64,000 nucleotides of DNA from Gemmata massiliana (GTDB lineage: Bacteria > Planctomycetota > Planctomycetia > Gemmatales > Gemmataceae), in contig NZ_LR593886.1 of NCBI RefSeq assembly GCF_901538265.1, positions 682,001-746,000 of the forward strand, read 5' to 3'. The position numbers and the translations under genes were made by a program. Below, one piece after another: positions 41,553 to 51,376 of the stretch (position 1 is the stretch's first letter; each line of letters starts with the position of its first letter). The notes under the pieces are model-generated. The model worked only from the letters and a program-made list of their open reading frames with translations. It was not told the origin of the DNA and ran no database searches.

Positions 41553-42029
41553 TCAGAGCACAGTCGCGAGTGTGTCGTCGGCTTCATCGAACCACGCTTG
41601 CGGTGGCGGGTTCTTCGCGGCCAACTCCTTGAGTTGGTCGTTCGAGAGCGAAACGCGCTCCAGTAGGATCGCTTCGAGGTCTTGGAGCACTTGCCAGCGC
41701 GGGAAGAGTGAATCGTAGTGCTTCTGGAGCTGATCGCGCAGACGCGGCAAGCGGTTCACAAGTTCCGGGTGCAGGTACTCACCCGAGAACCGGTTTGCCA
41801 GCACCGAATAACCGTCGAGAACCTTGAGGTGCCCCGTGAGTACCGCCTGATAGTCGTCCCGAGCGGCGTGCAACTCCTCGACCGAGCCGCTCTGAATTGC
41901 CTGATGACAAGCGCGGTCCCAGGCGTCGATCAAGTGCCGAACCCCGCGTTCGTAGGGGAACCCCGGCTCCTCGAACCAAAAGAAGGGCGGAAACGGTCCC
42001 GCGAGTTCGCGTAACATCGGCGTGACCAT
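41553..42029 (-). CDS. Hypothetical protein following gltX
   Basis: 158 residues, soluble and helix-rich, with no recognised domain. The phrases ELAGPFPPFFWFEEPGFPYERG and KNPPPQAWFDEADDTLA frame helices. The ATG at 42029 follows GGAGGGCGAAA, a strong ribosome site, and lies 29 bases after the gltX stop, so the two are co-transcribed. Its role is unknown; a tRNA or growth link is only inferred from position. Confidence 0.65.
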   Translation of the reverse strand: MVTPMLRELAGPFPPFFWFEEPGFPYERGVRHLIDAWDRACHQAIQSGSVEELHAARDDYQAVLTGHLKVLDGYSVLANRFSGEYLHPELVNRLPRLRDQLQKHYDSLFPRWQVLQDLEAILLERVSLSNDQLKELAAKNPPPQAWFDEADDTLATVL

Positions 42030-42058
42030 TTTCGCCCTCCGCTGCACCAGCCCCTATT

Positions 42059-43639
42059 TTACGTCATCTTGATGGCGTTCTCAATCCGGGCGAGCACCTT
42101 GTCGCGGCCGAGAAGCACGAGCGTTTCCGGCAAGCCGAAGCCGGTCGTCTCACCGGTCACCGCGACCCGGAGCGGGCCGTCGAGATCCCGGGGCTTCACG
42201 CCGACCTTGGTCGCGTAGCCCATGAACGCCGCCAGGATCGTCGGCGCGTCGAACGGCTCCAGGGCACGGAGTTCGTCCGCGAACCCGCGGAGCCGGTCCG
42301 CGACGCCGGGCTTCGCGAGTTTGTCGGCGACCGCCTTCGGGTTGTAGTCCGGCACGTCCTTCAGGAGGGGGGCCGAATAAAACACGAAGTCGGACAGCAA
42401 CTTGATGCGCTCCGCCGAAGCCTCCGCGATCTTCAGGAGAAGCGCGTGGGTCGCTTCCGGGATCGGATCGCTCACGAGCTTCGCGCGCCGGAGGTACGGG
42501 AGCGAGCGCTCCAGTTTCTCCGCCGGCGAGAGCAGTTTCATGTACTCACCTTGCAGCCACAGGAGCTTCTTCTCGTCGAAGTTCCCCGGCGCTTTCGTCA
42601 CGCGATCCAGACTGAAGTTCTTCACGGCTACGTCGAGCGGGATGAACTCGTCCGTATCATTGAGCGACCAACCGAGGCGGAGGAGGTAGTTGACCAGGGC
42701 GCCCGGGAGATAGCCCAATTCGCGATAGTAGGCGACCGTCGCGATGTTAAGGTCGTCCCGGCCTTTAATCTCGTCCTCGGTCCACCCGCACGCTTTCAGC
42801 GCGTTGATCTCGGTCGCGGACAGCGGGGGGAGCTTTCGCTTGCTCATCTTCTCGCCCTTGTAATAGACGAGCGGGATGTGCGCGAACTCCGGCGGCTTCT
42901 TGCCCATCGCCTGGTACAGAAGCGCGCTGTAAATGAGCAACTGGACCGGCGTGTTGGAGAGGTGCTCCTCCGCGCGAATCACGTGCGTGATGCCGAAATC
43001 GACCTCATCAACGACCGTCGCAAAAGCGTACAGCGCGCCGCACACGCCCGCCTCGTTCGGCGCACGCAGCAGGGCCGGGTCGCGGATCGTGTCGGTGCTC
43101 ACCTCGACGCGCCCGCGGACGTGGTCCTCGAACACCACCGTCTCGCCGGCCGGGACTTTCAGCAGAACCGGCGCCGGCTTCTCTTTGTAGAGGCGCAGGT
43201 TCTCCTCGGGGGCAACGTCGCGGTTGCTCCCGCGGTGGACGTAGGCTTTCTTGAGCCGCGTCGCGAGGTCGCGCCGGCTGTCCTGCTCGGCCTGCGTGGT
43301 GTAGTCCGGGTACGCCTTGCCCTCGGCCATCAGCTTCATGGCGGCGGCGACGTACTTGTCGTTGCGCTGGCCCTGGAAGTACGGCTTGTGCGGGCCGAAG
43401 CTGTCGCCGCTGGCGTCCTTCGTCGGCCCCTCGTCCCAGTCCATACCGAGCCAGTCGAAGCCGTCCAAAATGGGCTTCACGGCCTCGGCGCGGTTCCGGG
43501 CGGCGTCGGTGTCGTCGATGCGGAGGACGAACTGCCCCTCGTGGCGCCGGGCGTAGAGCCAGTTGAAGAGAGCGGTGCGGACGCCCCCGATGTGCAGGTA
43601 CCCCGTCGGGCTGGGCGCGAAGCGTGTGCGAACTGTCAT
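42059..43639 (-). CDS. gltX: Glutamyl-tRNA synthetase
   Basis: 526 residues, class I synthetase. It carries the HIGH-type motif as TGYLHIGGVRTALFNW and the KMSKS loop as EKMSKRKLPPLS. TRFAPSPTG opens the protein, and VLRIDDTDAARNR is the usual strand. The C-terminal anticodon-binding domain is complete. Discriminating and non-discriminating forms cannot be told apart by eye. A hairpin lies upstream between it and the hotdog gene. Confidence 0.96.
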   Translation of the reverse strand: MTVRTRFAPSPTGYLHIGGVRTALFNWLYARRHEGQFVLRIDDTDAARNRAEAVKPILDGFDWLGMDWDEGPTKDASGDSFGPHKPYFQGQRNDKYVAAAMKLMAEGKAYPDYTTQAEQDSRRDLATRLKKAYVHRGSNRDVAPEENLRLYKEKPAPVLLKVPAGETVVFEDHVRGRVEVSTDTIRDPALLRAPNEAGVCGALYAFATVVDEVDFGITHVIRAEEHLSNTPVQLLIYSALLYQAMGKKPPEFAHIPLVYYKGEKMSKRKLPPLSATEINALKACGWTEDEIKGRDDLNIATVAYYRELGYLPGALVNYLLRLGWSLNDTDEFIPLDVAVKNFSLDRVTKAPGNFDEKKLLWLQGEYMKLLSPAEKLERSLPYLRRAKLVSDPIPEATHALLLKIAEASAERIKLLSDFVFYSAPLLKDVPDYNPKAVADKLAKPGVADRLRGFADELRALEPFDAPTILAAFMGYATKVGVKPRDLDGPLRVAVTGETTGFGLPETLVLLGRDKVLARIENAIKMT

Positions 43640-43689
43640 GGCAGTGCGGCCGTCGGAACTCGGAACGGAACCAAAGCAAGGATACGAGA

Positions 43690-43733
43690 AGCGCGCGGAA
43701 GGTTCGAGCGTCTGCTCCCCCGTTCCGCGCGCT
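43690..43733. terminator. Hairpin between MaoC-like gene and gltX
   Basis: An 11 bp perfect stem (AGCGCGCGGAA 43690-43700, TTCCGCGCGCT 43723-43733), 22 nt loop. It lies 25 bases after the MaoC stop on the minus strand and 51 before the gltX start. No U-tract. Confidence 0.45.
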
Positions 43734-43757
43734 GACGTTCCGCACTCGCGGGCCGCG

Positions 43758-44273
43758 TTACACCGGCCGGTTGGTCGACGCGGGAGCGGGGGCCGACTCC
43801 TGGGTGGCGGCTTCGCGGGCCGGGGTGCGGCACTCGACGAGCGTAATCACTTCGCCGTCCTGCACCACCTTACCGTCCTGGTTGATGATGGACCGCTGCC
43901 AGAGGATCTCCCCGCGGCGCCCGCGCCCGCGGAGCGTTTTCTCCTTTACGCGGCTCACGTTGTGGATGGTGTCGCCGATGAAGACCGGCAGGTGGAAGTT
44001 CCACACGCCGACCCGGAGCATCGCGATCGTGCGGACCGGCGGCGCGATGATGCCCAGCCCGCTGGCGATGCAGAAGACCGCGAACCCGTGCGCGATGGGC
44101 CGGCGGAACGGGGTGCCCTTGGCGAACTCGTGGTCGATGTGGATCGGGTTGAAGTCGCCGCTGAACCCGGCAAAGTTCACGATGTCCGCGTCCGTAACCG
44201 TGCGCCCACCGGACGTCCACTCCTGGCCCAGTTCCAGGTCGTCGAAGTAGAGGTGGAACGAGGAAAAACTCAT
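43758..44273 (-). CDS. MaoC-family hotdog dehydratase
   Basis: 171 residues. The hydratase motif is visible: DADIVNFAGFSGDFNPIHID, HEFAKGTPFRRPIAHG, with the catalytic Asp and His of MaoC (D at SGDFNP, H at PIHID). Such proteins hydrate enoyl-CoA or related substrates. The C-terminal tail is Ala/Pro/Ser-rich. It shares its direction with a second hotdog-fold gene 133 bases upstream, so an acyl-CoA role is likely for both. No fatty acid synthesis genes flank it. Confidence 0.85.
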   Translation of the reverse strand: MSFSSFHLYFDDLELGQEWTSGGRTVTDADIVNFAGFSGDFNPIHIDHEFAKGTPFRRPIAHGFAVFCIASGLGIIAPPVRTIAMLRVGVWNFHLPVFIGDTIHNVSRVKEKTLRGRGRRGEILWQRSIINQDGKVVQDGEVITLVECRTPAREAATQESAPAPASTNRPV

Positions 44274-44406
44274 TGTGCGGCCCCGTATTTCGGCAGTGCG
44301 CGGACAACAGTTTGTATACGTGTCTCAAGCGCCGGAACAAGGTGAACCCGGCCGCCCTGAGCAGTAGGGGCGGCTCGCGTGTCCCCACCGCTTTTGCGCG
44401 CAGGAT

Positions 44407-44814
44407 TTACGCCTTCGGGAACAATTCCACCGGCTTGCGCTCGGGCGTAGACAGGTCCACGCCGACGAACACGCCCTCCGCGGAGGTCACGTGAATCGTG
44501 TCCGCGCCGCGCTCGGCGTAAACTTCGATGTGAACAGTCATTGACGTGCGCCCGACCCGAACCACCGACGTCTCGAACCGCACCACGTCCCCGACGAGCA
44601 CCGGCTTCTTGAACTCGACGCGGTTGATCGCGACCGTGACGAACGACGCCTTCGGGTTCCCACCTCGGAGCTGCAGTTCGCGCTGGGCGGTGATCGCCCC
44701 GGCCAAGTCGATGTACGACAGTAGCACGCCGCCGAAGATGGTCCCGTGCCGGTTCGTGTCGCGGGGCATCATCGGGACTTGGACGGCGATATAGGGTTGC
44801 GTCGGCTCGGACAT
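44407..44814 (-). CDS. Acyl-CoA thioesterase (YciA-like hotdog)
   Basis: 135 residues, standard for the family. The signature is RHGTIFGGVLLSYIDLAGAI, with the catalytic Asp in YIDLAG, followed by VAINRVEFKKPVLVGDVV. It hydrolyses acyl-CoA; chain preference is unknown. AGGAG lies 6-10 bases before the ATG at 44814. It is divergent from the Gemmata family gene. Confidence 0.85.
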   Translation of the reverse strand: MSEPTQPYIAVQVPMMPRDTNRHGTIFGGVLLSYIDLAGAITAQRELQLRGGNPKASFVTVAINRVEFKKPVLVGDVVRFETSVVRVGRTSMTVHIEVYAERGADTIHVTSAEGVFVGVDLSTPERKPVELFPKA

Positions 44815-44885
44815 GCGGACTCCTGGTTCGGGCGCGGTGATGGTAAACTGCGGAACCGACCGCACCGGGACCAGAGGGCGCGCCC

Positions 44886-45527
44886 GTGACCGAACAGGAG
44901 TGGCTTGTAGCGACCGACCCCGTGCCGATGTTGGAGTTCCTGAACGGCAAGGCGAGCGACCGGAAGGTTCGGCTGTTCGCTTGCGGATGCGCATTCCGTA
45001 TCTGGGAACAGTTGCCAGACGACCTTTTCACACAAGTAATCTTGATGGGTGAACGACTGGCTGATGGGAAGATGGACGAGCAGGAGTTGCAAATTGCTCA
45101 AGAAACAGCTTTCGCAGCATGGCTCGACTCGGGCGTCTTCACCGACTCCATTGAAGAGGCAGCCATCCTCGCCGCCAGATACACCCTGTTGATACCGGCG
45201 AACCTGAGCTTTACCTCTGCCCGTGAGGCGGCCTTCAGCCGTGATGCCGAGGCATTAGCCGAACAGACTTGGCAATCGAACTGCTTTCGAGACATTTTCG
45301 GCAACCCATTCCGCCCCACCGTCGCCAATCCTTCTTGGCTCACGTCCACCGTCCAGGCACTTGCGACCGACATCTACGAAGACCGCGCCTTTGACCGGCT
45401 GCCGATTCTGGCCGACGCACTTCAGGACGCTGGCTGTGACAACGCTGACGTCCTCGATCACTGCCGTTCGGAAGGGCCGCACGTTCGGGGGTGTTGGGTG
45501 ATCGATCTGTTGCTAGGTAAGTCCTGA
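44886..45527 (+). CDS. Gemmata-type paralogous protein
   Basis: 213 residues from a GTG. The N-terminal (MTEQEWLVATDPVPMLEFL, KASDRKVRLFACGCAFRIW) and C-terminal (RDIFGNPFRP, RAFDRLPILADAL, GPHVRGCWVIDLLLGK) signatures belong to a protein family that occurs in many copies in Gemmata-like genomes. Its function is not known to me. It is convergent with a histidine kinase gene and their stops are 7 bases apart. Annotation rests on family recognition rather than motif biochemistry. Confidence 0.7.
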   Translation: MTEQEWLVATDPVPMLEFLNGKASDRKVRLFACGCAFRIWEQLPDDLFTQVILMGERLADGKMDEQELQIAQETAFAAWLDSGVFTDSIEEAAILAARYTLLIPANLSFTSAREAAFSRDAEALAEQTWQSNCFRDIFGNPFRPTVANPSWLTSTVQALATDIYEDRAFDRLPILADALQDAGCDNADVLDHCRSEGPHVRGCWVIDLLLGKS

Positions 45528-45534
45528 TCGCCCT

Positions 45535-47931
45535 TCAGCCGCTCCCGTCGAGAACGGCCCGCACCTTGTGTGCCAGCGATTGCGGGGTGAACGGTTTCTG
45601 GAGGAAGGCGTCGGTCGCTTCAACGATCCCGTGCCGGACGACCGCGTCGTCCGTGTACCCGCTCATGAACAGCACCTTCAGGTTCTGGCGCTGTGCCCGG
45701 ATCGCCTCGGCCGCCTTACGCCCGTTCGTCCCCGGCATCACCACGTCCGTTACCAGCATGTGAATCGGCCCCGCGTGCGCGGCCGCCACCGCGATCGCTT
45801 CGGCCCCGTTCGCCGCTTCCAGCACCCGGTACCCCTGGCTCTCCAGAGTCAGCCGGGCGAGCCGCCGGACCCCGTCCTCGTCTTCCGCTATCAGCACCGT
45901 CTCCGTGCCCCGCTTGACCGGCACCCGGTCGTCCGGGCGACTCCTGGGCTCGGTTTCGGTTGTTGCCGGGAGCAGGATCTTGAACGTGGTCCCCACACCC
46001 AGTTCGCTGTACACGTCGACGTACCCACCGTGGGTCTGAACGACGCCGTACACCATCGCCAGCCCCAAACCGGTTCCTCGGCCCGGGGCCTTCGTGGTGA
46101 AGAACGGCTCGAACATGCGCGCCTTTACCTCTTCTGTCATTCCTTCGCCAGTGTCGGACACGGCCAGTTGAACGTACCGTCCGGGAGCGAGGTCCGGGTA
46201 CGTCTCCTCATCTCCCTCGTCCAAACGCACGTTCCGCGTCTCGATCGTGAGGCGCCCGCCCTTGGGCATCGCGTCGCGTGCGTTCACCGCCAGGTTCATG
46301 ACGACCTGTTCGATCTGACTCGGGTCCGCACGCACGGGTGCGAGATCCTGGGCCGGTGCGGTGGACAGAACCACGTCCGCCCCGATTAGGCGGTCGAGCA
46401 GTTTCACCGACCGGGTGACAACCTCATTCAAATCCAGCACTTGTGGCTCGGTGATCGCTTTGCGGCTGAACGTTAGCAGTTGTCGCGTGAGGGCCGCGGC
46501 CCGGTCCCCGGCGTCGCGGATCGCTTCTGCCGCGGTCCGGTCCGCGTTCGTGTACGTTCGGGCCGCGAGGAGCACTTCACAGTACCCGTTAATGATGGTG
46601 AGGAGGTTGTTGAAGTCGTGTGCCACCCCACCCGCGAGCCGGCCCACCGCTTCCATCTTCTGGGCCTGACGGAACTGTTCTTCGAGCTTCTTGCGCCCGG
46701 TCGTGTCGCGCACCACAACGGTGAAATGCGCCGCACCTCCTAATTGGAACGCGGCCACCGAGAGTTCGGCGGGGAACGTCGCCCCGTCGCGCCGCCGGCC
46801 CTGGACCTCGCGCCCGATGCCGTTCGTGGGCCGTTTGGCCGCGGACGGAGCCTCAGCGAGTTCGGTGTTGAGCGGCTCCGCGACCAGTTCCCGCATCGGG
46901 TGCCCGACGAGTTCGCCCTCTGGGTACCCGAACGTTCGGTCCGCGGCCGGGTTCGCGGACCGGATGATACCGCGGTCGTCCATTGTGATGACCGCGTCGG
47001 GCACGCTTCCCATCACCGCACGGAGCACCTCGGCCCGCTGACGGGCTTCCTCCTCGGCGTCGCGCAACCGCAGATCCAGGGCGTGAACGGTCAGCCCGGT
47101 CCAGACCACGAGGGCCGTGAACAGGGCCGTAGCCGATACCACCATCAGCGCCAGACCGAACGTGGTGTCGTAATACCCGGCCCGCTCGCCGGCCAAGCGC
47201 ACCCATCCGAGCGTGAACAGGCCCACTGCGGCGAGCGGCAGTTGTCGGCGGATCACGAGCCCGCCCGCCGTCCCACTCGCGATGACGCCCACAATTCCTC
47301 GGTGTGGGCGGGCGGCGAGAACACCCAGGGCCAACAGGAACAGCGTGCAGGCAGCGGGCGCGGACACGGCGGAAAACGGCCAGACCTCGTGCAGAGACGC
47401 GACCCCGTAGATGTACCCCGCCAAGACGATCAGAGCGATGGAGGCTACCAGCAGGGCCAGCACGTGAGCGGGGGCTACTCCTCGAATCGCGGGGGCATCG
47501 AGGATCAGCAGGGCCAGTCCGATCAGGATGAAGCTCGTGGCCGTGGCCGGCGCCATCCGTCCCGGGTGGGGGGACGCGGGGTAACCGGACCCGACCGGAG
47601 CGATGAGTTGATCGATCCCGAATTCGAGTGCAGCGAGATATTGCGAAAGTGTGAGAAACCCTATGACAACGGCGAGAACGGCCGCCGATCGCTCCACCCA
47701 CTTCAATCGCGTGCCTGAGACGGAGAGGAACAGCGCGACCCCGGACGCCAGGAACCCGCTGGCGGTGTTCGCTTTCATGACCCCGAGGTCGGGGCTGAGG
47801 CTCGTGAGTACGAAAACGTTGAACGCCCACCCGATCAAAACGATCACACCGACCGAGCCGACGACGACGGCAACGGCCCGGCTGAAGCGGTGGAACCGGG
47901 CGTCGGAGACGGCGAGCGGGGGAGCGGTCAT
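45535..47931 (-). CDS. Membrane hybrid histidine kinase
   Basis: 798 residues from the ATG at 47931. Nine or ten hydrophobic helices occupy about 20-260, a PAS domain about 295-410 ([20 protein letters not shown]), and the HisKA domain carries [16 protein letters not shown] with the phosphorylated His near residue 437. The ATPase domain has [20 protein letters not shown] and [15 protein letters not shown]-terminal receiver follows with its Asp in [10 protein letters not shown] near residue 727. This architecture is CckA-like. No cognate regulator lies beside it. An 11 bp inverted repeat lies 22-66 bases upstream. Confidence 0.92.
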   Translation of the reverse strand: MTAPPLAVSDARFHRFSRAVAVVVGSVGVIVLIGWAFNVFVLTSLSPDLGVMKANTASGFLASGVALFLSVSGTRLKWVERSAAVLAVVIGFLTLSQYLAALEFGIDQLIAPVGSGYPASPHPGRMAPATATSFILIGLALLILDAPAIRGVAPAHVLALLVASIALIVLAGYIYGVASLHEVWPFSAVSAPAACTLFLLALGVLAARPHRGIVGVIASGTAGGLVIRRQLPLAAVGLFTLGWVRLAGERAGYYDTTFGLALMVVSATALFTALVVWTGLTVHALDLRLRDAEEEARQRAEVLRAVMGSVPDAVITMDDRGIIRSANPAADRTFGYPEGELVGHPMRELVAEPLNTELAEAPSAAKRPTNGIGREVQGRRRDGATFPAELSVAAFQLGGAAHFTVVVRDTTGRKKLEEQFRQAQKMEAVGRLAGGVAHDFNNLLTIINGYCEVLLAARTYTNADRTAAEAIRDAGDRAAALTRQLLTFSRKAITEPQVLDLNEVVTRSVKLLDRLIGADVVLSTAPAQDLAPVRADPSQIEQVVMNLAVNARDAMPKGGRLTIETRNVRLDEGDEETYPDLAPGRYVQLAVSDTGEGMTEEVKARMFEPFFTTKAPGRGTGLGLAMVYGVVQTHGGYVDVYSELGVGTTFKILLPATTETEPRSRPDDRVPVKRGTETVLIAEDEDGVRRLARLTLESQGYRVLEAANGAEAIAVAAAHAGPIHMLVTDVVMPGTNGRKAAEAIRAQRQNLKVLFMSGYTDDAVVRHGIVEATDAFLQKPFTPQSLAHKVRAVLDGSG

Positions 47932-47952
47932 AATAGGCGACAGTAGGGCGAT

Positions 47953-47997
47953 CCCGATCGTCGGGCAGAGGCAGCGACGTGAAGAGCGACGATCGGG
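47953..47997. repeat. 11 bp inverted repeat upstream of the hybrid kinase
   Basis: CCCGATCGTCG (47953-47963) and CGACGATCGGG (47987-47997) match exactly with a 23 nt spacer, 22-66 bases before the kinase start. It may be a leader hairpin or operator. Confidence 0.4.
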
Positions 47998-48135
47998 TTT
48001 CGTGTCGTTAAGAGTATCACAGGTTCTAGTGTGTGCAAAGTATGAACCTGAAAGAACATCGGGCGCCACTAATGTTCCTGTGACTGATATACGCCCTTTC
48101 GAGAGTATATTCAACCCAGACAGCACACCCCTGAG

Positions 48136-48867
48136 TCACTTCACCGTGAGCAGTTTGTCTTCCTTCGGGAACGTCTCCAGCACCAGCCCCTTGAACTGAA
48201 CCTCTTGTGGCACCGTGTTCGAGTGCAACTGGAGGCCGATCGGGGCTTCCTTGATGCGGTCCGGGAGCGGGTCGCGCCAGTCCACGACCGCGGTCCCGTT
48301 GACCGCGACGCGGACGCGATTGCCCTGGGCCAAAATCTCGATGTCGTTCCAGTCGTGCTGCTTGCCGACCTTCTTCGCCGGTCCGCCGTCCACCGGGAGG
48401 CCGTTGCGCCCGAACAGGTCGTACATCCCGTACCCGGACGGGAACATGACGAGGTGCCCCGCGTAGGTGTGCTTCGTGCGGTCCTTTTCCGGCTCTTTGC
48501 TCACCTCCGGCTTCACGATGCCCCAAAAGCACACGCCGGAGTGCATCTCGGACGTGACCAGCTTCGACGCGAACGTGAGCCGGAAGTCGGTGTACTTGTT
48601 CTTGGTCAGCAGGTACGTGCTGAACTTCAGCGGGTCCGTGTTCTTCGCGACGATGACGCCGTCCTTGACCGACCACAGGTCGGTGTAGCCCTCCCAGCCG
48701 TCGAGGGTTTTGCCGTCGAAGAGCTTGATCGTCTCACTCTTCCCCTCGCGGGGCTTCACGACCGGCGCCTCTTTTGGCGCACTAGACTTCTGATCACCGG
48801 ATTTCTTGTCCTGACCGAGAGCCACGCCGGAGGCGAGCACGAGTAGCAGCGGAACGAGGCAGCGCAT
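48136..48867 (-). CDS. Secreted DUF1080 protein (3-keto-disaccharide hydrolase-like)
   Basis: 243 residues with signal peptide RCLVPLLLVLASGVALGQ. DUF1080 starts IKLFDGKTLDGWEGY and ends with APIGLQLHSNTVPQEVQFKG, with the expected strand TDLWSVKDGVIVAK. Members include 3-keto-disaccharide hydrolases and are very common in planctomycetes. The mature start (KKSGDQKSSAPKEAP) is lysine-rich. It is flanked by two histidine kinases on the same strand, but there are 115 bases on one side and 204 on the other. Confidence 0.88.
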   Translation of the reverse strand: MRCLVPLLLVLASGVALGQDKKSGDQKSSAPKEAPVVKPREGKSETIKLFDGKTLDGWEGYTDLWSVKDGVIVAKNTDPLKFSTYLLTKNKYTDFRLTFASKLVTSEMHSGVCFWGIVKPEVSKEPEKDRTKHTYAGHLVMFPSGYGMYDLFGRNGLPVDGGPAKKVGKQHDWNDIEILAQGNRVRVAVNGTAVVDWRDPLPDRIKEAPIGLQLHSNTVPQEVQFKGLVLETFPKEDKLLTVK

Positions 48868-48982
48868 GTGGAAGTGTCCCTGATAAATGGAGAGAGTTGG
48901 GCACTAATACCCGCCGGATGATACCACTTGTGTCGGGGAGGATGTGTGCGAATCGCGAAATGTGTGCTGGTGAGCGTTCCGG

Positions 48983-49237
48983 TTATTCGCTGGTGAAGCC
49001 GTACTCGGTTTTCATGCGGGCGCTCACGTCGGCCGGCGGATCGGCGCCGTAGCCGGACGCGATGATGCGCCCGTAAGCGTTCAATTCGAGTTCTCCCGAT
49101 GACGCGCGCTGGAACGCGGTCCGCTTCGCCGGGTCGACCAGCAGGAAGTACCACGCCGCGCGGCCGGTTGAATCGTTCCCGCGCACGAGGAACACGTTGG
49201 TCGCCCGCTCGCGCCGGACCCGATCGGCGAAACTCAT
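48983..49237 (-). CDS. Small hypothetical protein downstream of hybrid kinase
   Basis: 84 residues, no membrane segment. The phrases NVFLVRGNDSTGRAAWYFLL and SGELELNAYGRIIASGYG suggest a small mixed fold. It starts 22 bases after the kinase gene's stop, so co-transcription is likely. It might be a partner or modulator of the kinase, but this is inferred only from distance. Confidence 0.6.
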   Translation of the reverse strand: MSFADRVRRERATNVFLVRGNDSTGRAAWYFLLVDPAKRTAFQRASSGELELNAYGRIIASGYGADPPADVSARMKTEYGFTSE

Positions 49238-49259
49238 AACGACCCCCGTGCGCTGAGAG

Positions 49260-51227
49260 CTACGGCCCCACAGTATCGAGTACGATCTTTAATAGCTCAT
49301 CGGCCCGAAACGGCTTGCGAAGGAAGCCGGCCAGCCCTTTTCCCTCGAACCCGGACGTCGCTTCTTGCGCCGCGAACCCGCTGGTGAGGACGACGCGGAC
49401 GTCCCCCCGCAAGCGCCGCATCTCGCGGTACGCCTCCGCGCCGCCGAGCCGCGGCATGGTCAGGTCGAGGAGCACGAGAACGAACTCGCTCGGTTCGGCG
49501 GCGAACGCCTCGACCCCGGCCCGCCCGTCGCGGGCCACGGTGACCACGAACCCGACGAGTTCGAGGATCTTCCGGGTGAACACCTGCACGTCTTCTTCGT
49601 CGTCCACCACGAGCACCCGGCGCCCGCGCCCGGCCAGCGCCGGTATCGCGGGGACCGGGGCACTCGCCTCGTCGGGGCGGTCGAGGGCCGGGAATAACAC
49701 TTTGAATGTGGTCCCCTTGCCCACCTGCGAGTACACCTTGATCGCGCCCCTGTGGGCGCGCACGATGCCCTGCACGGCGGCTAACCCCAGTCCGCGCCCG
49801 GTGAACTTCGTGGTGAAGAACGGATCGAAGATCTTCGACTGCACGTCCTCCGTCATCCCGCTCCCGGTGTCCGACACTTCGAGGTACACGTACCGGCCCG
49901 TCGTGAGTTCCGCGGCGGCCTGGATCTCGGACAGGTATCGCGCGTCCGCGTCGATGAGCCCGGTCGTCAGGGTGATGACCCCGCTCCGCGGTTCGATCGC
50001 GTCCGAGGCGTTGGTGATGAGGTTCATCACGATTTGCCGGAGCTGCGTCGGGTCGGCCTGAACCGAGGGGAGCCCGATCGTCAGGTTGTACTTGAGCACG
50101 GCCCGCTTCGAGAGCGCCGTGGCCAGGAGCTGGCTCATCTCCTGAGTGAGCGCGTTCAGGTCGACCGGGTGAACGACGAACTGCCCGCGCCCCGCGTAGG
50201 CGAGCATCTGCTGACACAGTTCGGCCGCGCGCTGGGCCGCGGACTCGATGCGCTTCAAGTCCTCGCTGATCGGGTCGTTCGGCGGGAGCCGCATCCGGCT
50301 CAGTGAAGCGTACCCGAGCATCGCGGTGAGCAGGTTGTTGAAGTCGTGCGCGATCCCGCCGGCCAGCACTCCGAGGCTCTCTAATTTCTGCGACTGGAGC
50401 AACTGGCGGTCGTACTTCTGCTGCTGCTCGCGCGCTCGCAGGTCGGCTTCCAGTTCGCGCCGGGCGTCCTCCGCGGCCCGGCGGTCGGTCACGTCGCGGC
50501 CGACCGCTTGCACCTCGACCAGTTCGCCGCCCGGCACGTAGAACCCGCGGTTCACGAACTCCATCCAGCGCATCCGCCCGGCCCCGTCCGTCAAACGGTT
50601 CTCGATCCGGACCACCGGGTTGGTCGGCGCCATCGTCGCGAGTTCGGTCTCGATGTGCGCGCGGTCGTCCGGGTGAACGAGCGGTTGCCACGTGTGCCCG
50701 ATCAGCTCTTCGACGCGCTTCCCGAACATGCGGCAGTACACGTCGTTGACGAACGTGATGGTCCCGTCCGGGCGGAACCGGCACACGACCTCCGTCTGGT
50801 CCTCGACGACCTTGCGGTACCGCTCTTCGCTCTCGCGCAGCGCGATTTCGGCGTGAGATTGAGCGGTGACGTCGGTCGCGGTGGCGAGGACCCCGGCGCC
50901 CTCGGGCAGCGCGGTGAGGTTCACGAGGAGGGTGACGGGGCCGATCGCGGCCGGGAACCGCAGTGTGTGTGCGAGCGGCTCGCCCGAGGTGTAGACGCGC
51001 TCCAGGTTCGCACTGATCTCGGCCGCGACCTCTTGCGGCAGCCCGACCTCTGTGACCCTGAGACCGAGCAACTGGTCCAGGGGGCGCCCGACCATGCGGC
51101 ACCCGGCCGGGTTCACGAACGTGTGGCGCCCGTCCCGGTCGAAGCCGACTACGGGGGTGGGGAGCAGATCGAAGATCGCTCGGAAGGTATCGTTCGGTGA
51201 GTCGGGCACAGTTGGGCCTGGGAACAC
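49260..51227 (-). CDS. Soluble hybrid histidine kinase with two PAS domains
   Basis: 655 residues from a GTG; no membrane helix. PAS 1 lies at about 13-130 (DLLPTPVVGFDRDGRHTFVN) and PAS 2 at 137-255 (RKVVEDQTEVVCRFRPDGTI, with a PAC motif). HisKA is [17 protein letters not shown], His near 293, and the ATPase domain has DPTQLRQIVMNLITNASDAI and GRGLGLAAVQG. The C-terminal receiver has its Asp near 588 (VLLDLTMPR). It lacks the sensory helices of the other kinase at 45.5 kb. The first codons have only a weak ribosome site, and a later GTG at 51209 is possible. Confidence 0.93.
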   Translation of the reverse strand: MFPGPTVPDSPNDTFRAIFDLLPTPVVGFDRDGRHTFVNPAGCRMVGRPLDQLLGLRVTEVGLPQEVAAEISANLERVYTSGEPLAHTLRFPAAIGPVTLLVNLTALPEGAGVLATATDVTAQSHAEIALRESEERYRKVVEDQTEVVCRFRPDGTITFVNDVYCRMFGKRVEELIGHTWQPLVHPDDRAHIETELATMAPTNPVVRIENRLTDGAGRMRWMEFVNRGFYVPGGELVEVQAVGRDVTDRRAAEDARRELEADLRAREQQQKYDRQLLQSQKLESLGVLAGGIAHDFNNLLTAMLGYASLSRMRLPPNDPISEDLKRIESAAQRAAELCQQMLAYAGRGQFVVHPVDLNALTQEMSQLLATALSKRAVLKYNLTIGLPSVQADPTQLRQIVMNLITNASDAIEPRSGVITLTTGLIDADARYLSEIQAAAELTTGRYVYLEVSDTGSGMTEDVQSKIFDPFFTTKFTGRGLGLAAVQGIVRAHRGAIKVYSQVGKGTTFKVLFPALDRPDEASAPVPAIPALAGRGRRVLVVDDEEDVQVFTRKILELVGFVVTVARDGRAGVEAFAAEPSEFVLVLLDLTMPRLGGAEAYREMRRLRGDVRVVLTSGFAAQEATSGFEGKGLAGFLRKPFRADELLKIVLDTVGP

Positions 51228-51326
51228 GGGGGAGCGACCGCGTTACTGCCGGATTGTAACCGCGTGGGGCCGACGACGAAATCACAACCGTATCGAACTG
51301 ACGATGCGGTTCCAATTGGATCGAAG

Positions 51327-51346
51327 CCCCTCGAATAGTAGAGGGG
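51327..51346 (-). terminator. Hairpin after the esterase gene
   Basis: CCCCTC-GAATAGTA-GAGGGG, a 6 bp stem, 31-50 bases past the esterase stop on the minus strand. A modest terminator candidate. Confidence 0.4.
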
Positions 51347-51376
51347 ACGCAGGCGAACGGGAACCGAGCCGCCCGA

